NCBI RefSeq assembly: GCF_014651075.1
Contig: NZ_BMWE01000011.1
Span: forward strand, 186,001-250,000
Source: Streptomyces djakartensis
GTDB taxonomy: Bacteria > Actinomycetota > Actinomycetes > Streptomycetales > Streptomycetaceae
Length of the DNA stretch: 64,000 nt
Direction of reading: 5' to 3'
Part shown: one piece after another, positions 32,227-39,203 of the stretch
Layout: every line of letters starts with the position of its first letter
Position numbering within the stretch: position 1 is the first letter of the stretch
Program-made: the position numbers and the translations under genes
The notes under the pieces: model-generated
What the model was told of the DNA's origin: nothing
Databases searched by the model: none
What the model saw: only the letters and a program-made list of their open reading frames with translations

Positions 32227-34479
32227 GTGTGTGAAGAACTGGGGTTCGAAAGACTCCTCGACGAGGACGGCTTCTTCGCCCGTCTGCTCGGCCGGGCGCC
32301 CTCGGGCGCCGGCCGGGACCCGCTGTACGGACCCGACCTTCCGGTGGTGCTGCTCACCGGCGGCCCGGGCATGGGCAAGGGCCGGCTGCTGCGCGCCGTG
32401 CGGGACCGCTTCGCCGCCAAGGTGCCGGTGATACACCTGGACTGCGCCTCCCCGGTGTACGCGGACCGCGCGGACCCGGAGCCGGGCGCCCGCTCGGCCG
32501 CGACCGAGGCCCTGGTGGAGGTCGCCCGGCGGCTGAGCACCTGGCAGGGAACGGGCGGATCGTTCGCCTTTCCGCGCTTGTTCGCGGGCCTCGCCGTGAT
32601 CGCGACCGGCGTCACGGAGGGCACACCCGAGGCGGTCGTGACGGAGGCCGAACGGTACGAGGGACTGGCCCAGAGGCAACGTCTGCGCGGGCTGGTCACC
32701 GGCGACTTCTGGCGGGGCGTGCTGCACGGCACCATCCGCAACCTGCTGATGAGCCTGTCCGGGCAGGCGCTCGACGACGTGTACTCGACGGCCGTCAGCA
32801 ACGCCCTGCTGGACGCCCTCTTCGAGCGTGCGGCACCCCGGGGCAGGGCGGAACTGGAGCGCGTCTACGGCGCCTATCCCGGCGCGGCCGGCCAGCCCAG
32901 GATAGGTCTGCGTATCCTCGCCGCCGACTTCCGGGCCGGCGGCGAGGCACGGGAGGTCGCGGAAGGCTTCCTCTTCCGGGCCCTGCGCGAGGACCTGGAG
33001 GCGGCGTACGCCTCGGCCTCCGGCTGGCTGCGCCGGGTCGGCCGCCCGGGCCTGCTGCTGGACCACGCCGAGTCGCCCCTGGGCGAGCGGTTGCTGCGGG
33101 CCGTGCTCACCGACCGCCGGGCCGGGCAGCGCGACCGCCTGGTGATCATCGGCACGGCACGCCGCCCGGACGGCGGGGCCTTCCTGCACGGCGGCCTGCC
33201 GCCCCGGGAGGCGACGGCCCCGGCCGAGTACCGCCCCGCCGACGGCGCCCCACCGGCCTGGTCCCGCCGCACCGACGCGGGCGCGGACCGCGCACCCCTG
33301 GCCGACGGCGTGCTCCTGCTGCGGATGCCGCTGCTCTCCGGCGACCAGCTCCGCCGGGAGACCGTGCGAAGACAGCAGCGCGCCGAACCGGAGGGCGGCG
33401 CGAACCGCCGCCGTATCGACGCCGCCGTGGCCCGGCTGAGCGGCGGCCGGCCGCACACGGTGATCCGTCTGGCCGCCGCCGCGGCCGCCTTCCGCATGCC
33501 GGCGGACGCCAATGACCGGGACATCCTGGACGCCCCGTTACGGCTGCCCGGGCTCCCCGGCGACGACGCCCCCGAACGGCCCGTCGCCGACGTGCTCCTG
33601 CGGGAACTGATCCTGGACCAGTTACCGGTACGGCTCCCGACCGAGCACCACGCCCACTGGCTCGACCTCCTCACCCACCTGTCGGTGGCCCACGACACCG
33701 AGTGCGCGGACGTCCTGCTCCGCCATCACCAGTCGGGCCGCGTCCACCATCTGACCGCCCATCACGTCGCCCAGCTGCTCACCGACACCGGATGGCCCAC
33801 CTGCGAGCGCCATTTCATCGGCGACTTCGGCCTCCGCCAGCTGCTGGTGCACCGGCTCTACGGACTGAGCCCGGACGGCGCCGCCTGGTACGCCGACCAC
33901 CACCTGCTGCGCGACCACTACGCGCGGAGAGCTGCCGGGGAGGAGGGGGCCCAGGGCGACGGATCCGCACGCGACGGAGCATCGGGCGACGGGTCCCCGG
34001 GCGGTGGTGGCCCTTCGGGCGGCGGTGACGGGGCCTTCCGCTCCCTCACCGCGCACCAGATGAACCACCACCTGGTCTCAGGCGGCGCGGACGACGTGGT
34101 CAGTCACCTCGCCGCGACCCTGCCCGGCCGCCCCGGCGAGTGGTGCGCGGATCTCCTGGAGATCGCCCAGGCCCCCTACCCGGGCGGGGCGGACGCCCGC
34201 CGTGACCGCGCCCAGGGCCTGGTCGGAGCGGACGGGCCGCCCCTGCGCCGCACGGTCGACCAGCTGCTGCACGCCGTGTGGCTGTGCGAGGAGCGGACCC
34301 GGCCCACCGGCAAGGAGACCGCCCGCACGCTGGCCAAGCTGCTGGACCTGCTCTCGATCATGGACTTCGAGGGCGCGGGCCGGCTCAGCAGGACGGCGAC
34401 GGAGTGGAGCGGACTCGCGGAGAACGAACAGCCCCTGTTGCGCTGCACCTGCACCGAGCAGCTCCGGCGAAGGAGATGA
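32227..34479 (+). CDS. large P-loop NTPase with atypical Walker A
   Basis: This protein of about 750 residues is probably cytoplasmic. Near the N-terminus is VVLLTGGPGMGKGRLLRAV, a Walker A-like loop in which the usual Ser/Thr after GK is replaced by Gly. A possible Walker B is RPGLLLDHAE, and VIIGTARRP may be sensor 1. The rest is helical, with a Gly/Ser/Asp-rich linker near residues 585-615. This looks like a STAND- or AAA-type regulatory ATPase, but I cannot assign a family. The GTG start is 3 nt after a G-run. It overlaps the start region of the binding-protein gene and is clearly one operon with it. Confidence 0.75.
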   Translation: MCEELGFERLLDEDGFFARLLGRAPSGAGRDPLYGPDLPVVLLTGGPGMGKGRLLRAVRDRFAAKVPVIHLDCASPVYADRADPEPGARSAATEALVEVARRLSTWQGTGGSFAFPRLFAGLAVIATGVTEGTPEAVVTEAERYEGLAQRQRLRGLVTGDFWRGVLHGTIRNLLMSLSGQALDDVYSTAVSNALLDALFERAAPRGRAELERVYGAYPGAAGQPRIGLRILAADFRAGGEAREVAEGFLFRALREDLEAAYASASGWLRRVGRPGLLLDHAESPLGERLLRAVLTDRRAGQRDRLVIIGTARRPDGGAFLHGGLPPREATAPAEYRPADGAPPAWSRRTDAGADRAPLADGVLLLRMPLLSGDQLRRETVRRQQRAEPEGGANRRRIDAAVARLSGGRPHTVIRLAAAAAAFRMPADANDRDILDAPLRLPGLPGDDAPERPVADVLLRELILDQLPVRLPTEHHAHWLDLLTHLSVAHDTECADVLLRHHQSGRVHHLTAHHVAQLLTDTGWPTCERHFIGDFGLRQLLVHRLYGLSPDGAAWYADHHLLRDHYARRAAGEEGAQGDGSARDGASGDGSPGGGGPSGGGDGAFRSLTAHQMNHHLVSGGADDVVSHLAATLPGRPGEWCADLLEIAQAPYPGGADARRDRAQGLVGADGPPLRRTVDQLLHAVWLCEERTRPTGKETARTLAKLLDLLSIMDFEGAGRLSRTATEWSGLAENEQPLLRCTCTEQLRRRR

Positions 34480-34484
34480 CGGGC

Positions 34485-36107
34485 ATGCCCAGATGGCGGA
34501 AGATCCTCTACTCCCTGCTGGCCGCGGTGGCGATCGTCGCGGGCGTCGCGGTGACCACCTCCCTCATCCGCAAGCCGGACACCTGTGCCGACGGTGTGGA
34601 ACGGATCGACGGCGAGTGCGTCGGCGTCAACGGCGAGGGATACGACTTCGGTAACCCGGAGATAACCGACGTGGCCCGGGCCATCGCCCGCGAGAACCAG
34701 CGGATCGAGAAGCAGCCGCACGTCACGGTGGCGATGATGCTGCCGCTCCAGTCGGACCGGGAGGCCGTGCGCCGGCAGATGCGCAGCGATCTCCAGGGCG
34801 CGTACCTGGGACAGCGGCAGGCCAACGAGGGCGAGGGCGAACCACCCAAGATCCGCCTGGTGCTGGCCAACCCCGGGCAGGACTACGGCCGTCAGGAGAA
34901 GGTCGTCGACGCCCTGCTGCGCATGGCCTCCTCCTCCGAGGACCGGCTGCGCGCGGTCACCGGCTTCAACCTGAGCCTCGCCGCCACCGAGGCGGCCGTG
35001 AAACGCCTGACGGAGAACAAGATCCCCGTGCTCGCCGCCCGTATCAGCGGAGACCGCATCGCCAACGAGGACGGTCCGGACGGCATGGCGAAACTCCGCT
35101 TCCCCGGCCTGGCCCGCATCCTCCCCACCAACAACGACGCGGCCCGGGCCCTGGCCGACTTCAACGGCGAACGGGGCCGGCGGAACCTCAAGACGGTCCT
35201 CGTCTACGACAAGCGCCCCGACGGCTACAACGAGTCGCTGGCGAGGGCCTTCAGCAGGATCGAGGAGAAGGGCCCGGCCGGCCCCGCGGCGATGTCCTTC
35301 GAGTCCCCCTCGATCGACGAGGCGGGTTCGACGGGCAACCAGTTCACCCAGACGGCGAACAACATCTGCGACTCCGAGGCCGACACCGTCTACTTCGCCG
35401 GCCGCACCCTCCACCTGCGCATCCTCGCTCTGAAACTCGCCCAGGTCGGCTGCAAGAACCGCCACTACACCATCATCAGCGGCTCCGACGCCGCGTCCCT
35501 GCGCCAGGACATGACCGAGAAGGACTGGGCGAGGCTCCGCGGCGACGACGGCCGCCCGAAGGTCACGGTCCAGTACGCGGCCCCCGCCCACCCGGACGCC
35601 TGGACGACGGAACTCGCGGCCTGGAGGAAGAGGTACACGGCGGCCCACAAGCGCGAGCCGGCCGCCCAGGACCTCCCCCAGTACCTCACCGAACCCGAGG
35701 CGGCCCTCGACACCCTCAGGAAGCAGATCGACACGACGGTGAAGGAGGGCACGGAACTCGGCTCCACGCCGACCCTCGAGGACTCCCGCACGATGCTCGT
35801 CCACGACGGCCTGATCACCATCGGCAAGGCCCTCCATCAGGCTCAGCGAGGCGCCCCCGAGAGCACCGTGCCCACGCTGGAGGACGTGGGCCGCCAGTGG
35901 CCCCTCCTGCAGTCCCGCCACCGGGTCCAGGGCACCAGCGGCCTGATCTGCCTCACCACAGGCGGCAACGCCTACGACAAACCGGCCGCGATCGTCGAAC
36001 TCGACCCGGGCCGGAAGGGCCCCGGCACCCTGAAGTTCGTCGGCCTGGGCTGGCCGACGGGCACACCGCAGCCGAAGAACTGCGTGATCCCGAGCGCCAC
36101 GCCCTGA
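34485..36107 (+). CDS. membrane-anchored periplasmic-binding-protein-like receptor
   Basis: This 540-residue protein has one N-terminal membrane helix (about residues 6-25, ILYSLLAAVAIVAGVAVTTS) and no lipobox. A long extracellular region with the type I periplasmic-binding fold follows (VTVAMMLPLQSDREAV, AVTGFNLSLAATEAAVKRLT, then TVYFAGRTLHLRILALKLAQ). It resembles amino-acid ABC binding proteins, but no permease gene is near. The ATG at 34485 has AAGGAG 9 nt upstream, inside the end of the NTPase gene. It probably senses a ligand outside and signals, directly or not, to the NTPase. Confidence 0.8.
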   Translation: MPRWRKILYSLLAAVAIVAGVAVTTSLIRKPDTCADGVERIDGECVGVNGEGYDFGNPEITDVARAIARENQRIEKQPHVTVAMMLPLQSDREAVRRQMRSDLQGAYLGQRQANEGEGEPPKIRLVLANPGQDYGRQEKVVDALLRMASSSEDRLRAVTGFNLSLAATEAAVKRLTENKIPVLAARISGDRIANEDGPDGMAKLRFPGLARILPTNNDAARALADFNGERGRRNLKTVLVYDKRPDGYNESLARAFSRIEEKGPAGPAAMSFESPSIDEAGSTGNQFTQTANNICDSEADTVYFAGRTLHLRILALKLAQVGCKNRHYTIISGSDAASLRQDMTEKDWARLRGDDGRPKVTVQYAAPAHPDAWTTELAAWRKRYTAAHKREPAAQDLPQYLTEPEAALDTLRKQIDTTVKEGTELGSTPTLEDSRTMLVHDGLITIGKALHQAQRGAPESTVPTLEDVGRQWPLLQSRHRVQGTSGLICLTTGGNAYDKPAAIVELDPGRKGPGTLKFVGLGWPTGTPQPKNCVIPSATP

Positions 36108-36282
36108 GCGGGTGCGCGGCAGGGCCGGGCACGCCGTGGACACGCGGACACACGCGGAAACGCGGACACAAGTCGCCTGACGATCCCTCAAACAATCAAC
36201 CGAAGCTACCCATCGGTCTCACATTCCACGGCAGTTTGACGAACTAGTCACCATTACTCCACATGCGGAGTCTAGGTTCTGC
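36108..36282. promoter_or_regulatory. 175-bp intergenic region before the roadblock cluster
   Basis: This region is AT-richer than its surroundings (for example AAACAATCAACCGAAGCTAC). A possible -10 (TAGGTT, 36271-36276) ends 6 nt before an ATG at 36283. It probably holds the promoter of the roadblock cluster. Confidence 0.45.
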
Positions 36283-36321
36283 ATGATTCCTTCGACACAC
36301 ACACCGGGAGGGGAGTCCTCG

Positions 36322-36729
36322 TTGTCCGGGATTGACGAGTGTCTGCTGGAGGCCATGAAGCTGACCGGCGCCCGGGGCGCCGCCGTAGTCGACTGGACCA
36401 GCGGCCTGGCCCTGGGCACGGCGGGGGAGTCCCCGGGCGGTGACTACGAGGTCGCGGCGGCCGAGGCGGCGGAGCTCGCCCGGATCGCGGCGGAGTACCA
36501 GTCCTTCGCCCCGGCCGCCGGCTCCGACTGGTCCGGCGATTCCGGAGACGACACTCCCGTCGAGGACCTGATCGTCACCAACCGCGACAGCTACCACCTC
36601 CTCCAGTTCGTCCGCACCACCTTCGACAGCAGCGTCTTCCTGCATCTGTGGCTCGCCCGCAGCGACGGCAACCTCGCACTGGCCCGCATCCGGCTGCGGG
36701 ACCTGGCGCGGCAGCTGGTACTGGGATGA
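36322..36729 (+). CDS. roadblock/LC7-like protein 1
   Basis: This protein of about 135 residues has a roadblock/MglB-like fold: IDECLLEAMKLTGARGAAVVDWTSGLALG, then strands ending SSVFLHLWLARSDGNLALAR. The TTG at 36322 has GGAGGGGAG 6 nt upstream and matches the start of its paralog at 38131. An ATG at 36283 in the same frame would add 13 residues. Roadblock proteins usually act as partners of small GTPases, but no GTPase gene is next to it. It overlaps the DUF4388 gene by 4 bp (ATGA). Confidence 0.78.
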   Translation: MSGIDECLLEAMKLTGARGAAVVDWTSGLALGTAGESPGGDYEVAAAEAAELARIAAEYQSFAPAAGSDWSGDSGDDTPVEDLIVTNRDSYHLLQFVRTTFDSSVFLHLWLARSDGNLALARIRLRDLARQLVLG

Positions 36730-37532
36730 CCGCTGTGCCGACGCTCTCCTCCGACATCCCCCGGCGTGATCCCGGCACCGCTCCGTCCGGCTCGCCGATG
36801 CTGGACCGGCTCGTCGGCGAGAGGGCGACCGGCTCCCTCATGCGGGAGCGCGGCACTCTGTATCTCGCCGACGGCCAGGTGATACACGCGGAGAGCCCGT
36901 ACACGCCCGGACTCGACGTGCTGCTCACCGCGGGCGGCTCCCTGTCCGCCGAGGAGTGGTCGCAGGCACTCACCGCGGCCGGGCCCCAGCGGCGGGTGGG
37001 CCGTTTCCTGGTGGACAGCGGCCGCTTCCCCGAGGGCGCGCTGCAACTGTGCCATCTCGGGGCGCTGTACGACGCGGCGTTCTTCGTGCTCGGGCCGGGC
37101 GGCGGTCCGGCGCGGTTCCGGCACGGGGTAGCGCACTGGCTGGGCGCGGTGCGCCCCGTGCCCGTCGACGCGGTACGGCGCGAGACGGTGCGCCGGCGGG
37201 AGCTGCTGCACGAGATCTGGCCCGAGGAGGAGACGGACACGCAGCCGCTCGTACGCACCCGGCTCACCCTCGACACACCCGTACCGCGGCGTCAGCGCGC
37301 GGTCCTCGAGCACGTCGACGGGACGCGAACGGCATCCGACATCTCCCATCTCCTGGGCCGGCCCGCCTTCCACACCCTCGTCGACGTCCGCCGTCTCGCC
37401 GCCGCCGGCATCGTGGCCGCGGCGCGGCGGCCACCGCGGCCCGCCGCCGAGCCCGCCCGCCTCCCGGAGACCTCGGACGGCCACGACGTCGCCCTGCTGC
37501 GCCGAATCAAGAACGCATTGGAGGCCCTGTGA
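36726..37532 (+). CDS. DUF4388-like (PATAN) regulatory protein
   Basis: This 268-residue protein has an N-terminal segment resembling PATAN/DUF4388 domains (LVGERATGSLMRERGTLYLADGQVIHAESP). A winged-helix-like C-terminal part follows (RRQRAVLEHVDGTRTASDIS, then LVDVRRLAAAGIVAA). Such domains occur in bacterial signalling proteins that handle small-GTPase or two-component input. It is coupled to both neighbours by 4-bp overlaps. I do not know its target. Confidence 0.75.
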   Translation: MTAVPTLSSDIPRRDPGTAPSGSPMLDRLVGERATGSLMRERGTLYLADGQVIHAESPYTPGLDVLLTAGGSLSAEEWSQALTAAGPQRRVGRFLVDSGRFPEGALQLCHLGALYDAAFFVLGPGGGPARFRHGVAHWLGAVRPVPVDAVRRETVRRRELLHEIWPEEETDTQPLVRTRLTLDTPVPRRQRAVLEHVDGTRTASDISHLLGRPAFHTLVDVRRLAAAGIVAAARRPPRPAAEPARLPETSDGHDVALLRRIKNALEAL

Positions 37533-38050
37533 TCCGCGGGATCAGACAGCGCGCCGAGAGGAGACAGCTCATGGCGGCCGAGGCGGAAGTCCTCGACGAA
37601 TTGCACAGCCTCCGGGCCCGCCTGCCACGACTGACCGGCGCCCTCGCCGCCAGCGTCGACGGCCTTGTGCTGGCGCAGGACATACGGGGGGTGCAGCCGG
37701 AGGGGCTGGCCGCCCTCACCGCGACCGCCCAGGGAGTCGCGCTGCGGCTCACCGACGCCACCGGGCAGGGCGACTTCCGCGAGCTCCTCGTCCGCGGCGC
37801 GCACGGCTACGTGGCCACCTACGCCGCCGGCTCGTCCGCCGTGCTCACCCTGGTCGCCGAAGGACGCGTGAACGTCGGCCGGCTGCACCTGGAAGGACGC
37901 CGCTCCGGCAACCGGATCGGCGAACTGCTGCGGGCCGCAGCCCACCAGCCCGACCGCACCCCCGGCCAGCCGCCCTCCACCCCCACCGCCACGGGCGGCC
38001 CGCTGCCCGTACGGACCCCGTCGCGGCGGGCCGACCCAACTCGCGAGTAG
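37529..38050 (+). CDS. roadblock/LC7-like protein 2
   Basis: This 173-residue protein has a roadblock-like core (LTGALAASVDGLVLAQDIRG, LTATAQGVALRLTD, then LLVRGAHGYVATYAAGSSAV) and a disordered Pro/Thr/Arg-rich tail. Two starts are reasonable. The GTG at 37529 overlaps the upstream stop and has GGAGG 4 nt ahead. The ATG at 37571 has AGAGGAG 7 nt ahead. I use the first because it shows coupling with the DUF4388 gene. Confidence 0.75.
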   Translation: MIRGIRQRAERRQLMAAEAEVLDELHSLRARLPRLTGALAASVDGLVLAQDIRGVQPEGLAALTATAQGVALRLTDATGQGDFRELLVRGAHGYVATYAAGSSAVLTLVAEGRVNVGRLHLEGRRSGNRIGELLRAAAHQPDRTPGQPPSTPTATGGPLPVRTPSRRADPTRE

Positions 38051-38130
38051 ACCGCGCGCCTCCGGCCGCACCACAGCTCAGAACAGGCCCGGACACCAGG
38101 GCCGGCACCACCCGAAGGGAACAGCAAGCC

Positions 38131-38505
38131 ATGGCGAACACCGAAACAGCGCTGAAGGAAGCCCTCTCGTCGATCGAGGGCGCCACCGGAGCCGCCCTCG
38201 TCGACTACACCAGCGGAATGGCGCTGGGAACCATCGGAGGCAACAACGGCTTCGACCTGAACGTGGCGGCCGCCGGCAACACCGACGTCGTCCGCGCCAA
38301 GCTGCGCACCATGGAGCTCCTCGGCATCCAGGACGAGATCGAGGACATCCTCATCACCCTGGGCACCCAGTACCACCTGATCCGCCTGCTCAGGAGCCAG
38401 GGAGGCAACGGCCTCTTCCTCTACCTCGTACTCGACTCCGGCCGCGCCAACCTGGCGATGGCCCGCCACCAGCTGAGGAGAATCGAGGCCCAGCTCGAGG
38501 TCTGA
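38131..38505 (+). CDS. roadblock/LC7-like protein 3
   Basis: This 124-residue protein is a bare roadblock domain: LKEALSSIEGATGAALVDYT, SGMALGTIGG, then NGLFLYLVLDSGRANLAMAR. It is a paralog of protein 1 (36322), with the same VD(W/Y)TSG(L/M)ALGT core. GAAGGGAAC precedes the ATG. It follows 80 bp after protein 2 and ends in a strong terminator. It could form heterodimers with proteins 1 or 2. Confidence 0.8.
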   Translation: MANTETALKEALSSIEGATGAALVDYTSGMALGTIGGNNGFDLNVAAAGNTDVVRAKLRTMELLGIQDEIEDILITLGTQYHLIRLLRSQGGNGLFLYLVLDSGRANLAMARHQLRRIEAQLEV

Positions 38506-38527
38506 GCGAACAACGACGCCCCACGTC

Positions 38528-38560
38528 GAAGGGCCCCACCGGCGACGGGTGGGGCCCTTC
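38528..38560 (+). terminator. intrinsic terminator of the roadblock operon
   Basis: A 13-bp perfect stem, GAAGGGCCCCACC (38528-38540) against GGTGGGGCCCTTC (38548-38560), starts 23 bp after the last stop codon. Its stem sequence is almost identical to the hairpin at 38831-38866. Confidence 0.8.
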
Positions 38561-38711
38561 GCGCCTGTTCAGGCACTGCTGTTCATGCCCTGCGCCAGGC
38601 GCTGAGCAGCTCCTCGGGGCCGAACACCGCCTGGAGGCCGGAACAACCGAGTGAGAGCCGCTCATGGTTCCCCCTTCGGTTCCACCAGGGAGCCTGCGGG
38701 GAGCGGCCCGG

Positions 38712-38807
38712 ATGCGCGCTCGGTACATGCGTGTGACGGGGGCCGTGCTCCGCAAGGCCGCGCAGCAAGTCGGCGACGCGCTGTGGGAGCTCCCGGAAAC
38801 CAACTGA
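38712..38807 (+). CDS. possible 31-residue small protein
   Basis: A short frame starts with ATG after GGGGAG (8-nt spacing) and encodes a basic amphipathic peptide (MRARYMRVTGAVLRKAAQQV, then GDALWELPETN). It lies between two look-alike terminators. Codon bias is consistent with coding but the length is too short for certainty. No homolog comes to mind. Confidence 0.25.
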   Translation: MRARYMRVTGAVLRKAAQQVGDALWELPETN

Positions 38808-38830
38808 GACGGAGACTGAGACGGACAACG

Positions 38831-38866
38831 TCGAAGGGCCCCACCGCGAACGGTGGGGCCCTTCGA
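38831..38866 (-). terminator. terminator after tRNA-Ser(GGA)
   Basis: This is a 16-bp perfect stem (TCGAAGGGCCCCACCG, 38831-38846; its complement 38851-38866) with a CGAA loop. It lies 21 bp beyond the tRNA 3' end on the minus strand. Confidence 0.75.
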
Positions 38867-38886
38867 CATCGTGCCCGGTGAGGCAC

Positions 38887-38974
38887 TGGCGGAGGATACG
38901 AGATTCGAACTCGTGAGGGGTTGCCCCCAACACGCTTTCCAAGCGTGCGCCCTAGGCCTCTAGGCGAATCCTCC
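38887..38974 (-). tRNA. tRNA-Ser (anticodon GGA)
   Basis: The minus strand folds as a class II tRNA. The acceptor is GGAGGAT against ATCCTCC with discriminator G. The anticodon loop is TTGGAAA (anticodon GGA). It has a long variable arm and GTTCGAATC in the T-loop. CCA is encoded at the 3' end. Confidence 0.94.
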
Positions 38975-39046
38975 GCCGGAAACATTACATGACCGAGAGG
39001 AGTGCTCGCGAACTCGTTCCCCGCCCCCGACATCAGGTAGCCTTGG

Positions 39047-39143
39047 CGCAGCCCCTCACGCGGCGCTATCTGACTGAACTCCCCCAGGGCCGGAAGGCAG
39101 CAAGGGTAGGTTGGCTCTGGCGGGTGCGTGGGGGGCGTCTGCG
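39047..39143 (+). ncRNA. ffs: small SRP RNA (4.5S type)
   Basis: The conserved SRP tetraloop/symmetric-loop core is visible (CAGGGCCGGAAGGCAGCAAG, 39092-39111). Flanking arms pair: CGCAGCCCCTCACGC near 39047 with GCGTGGGGGGC and CTGCG near 39126-39143. A -10-like TAGCCT (39038-39043) lies just upstream. The position directly before dnaX is the usual one in bacteria. Ends are estimated from the pairing. Confidence 0.9.
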
Positions 39144-39188
39144 TTCCCGACCGGATGTCCTGGCCGGGGCCCGTTGTCGGTGGGCGCC

Positions 39189-39194
39189 TATAAC
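39189..39194 (+). promoter_or_regulatory. -10 element of dnaX
   Basis: TATAAC lies 9 nt before the dnaX GTG. There is no ribosome-binding site, so a leaderless or very short leader is expected. No good -35 is visible. Confidence 0.45.
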
Positions 39195-39203
39195 CTCGTA
39201 TGC

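Noticed and set aside
38583..38670. Minus-strand peptide ending LQAVFGPEELLSAWRRA
   Set aside because: It reads like protein but has no start codon with a ribosome-binding site in that frame. An ATG nearby is in another frame. It could be a decayed gene, but the evidence is too thin.
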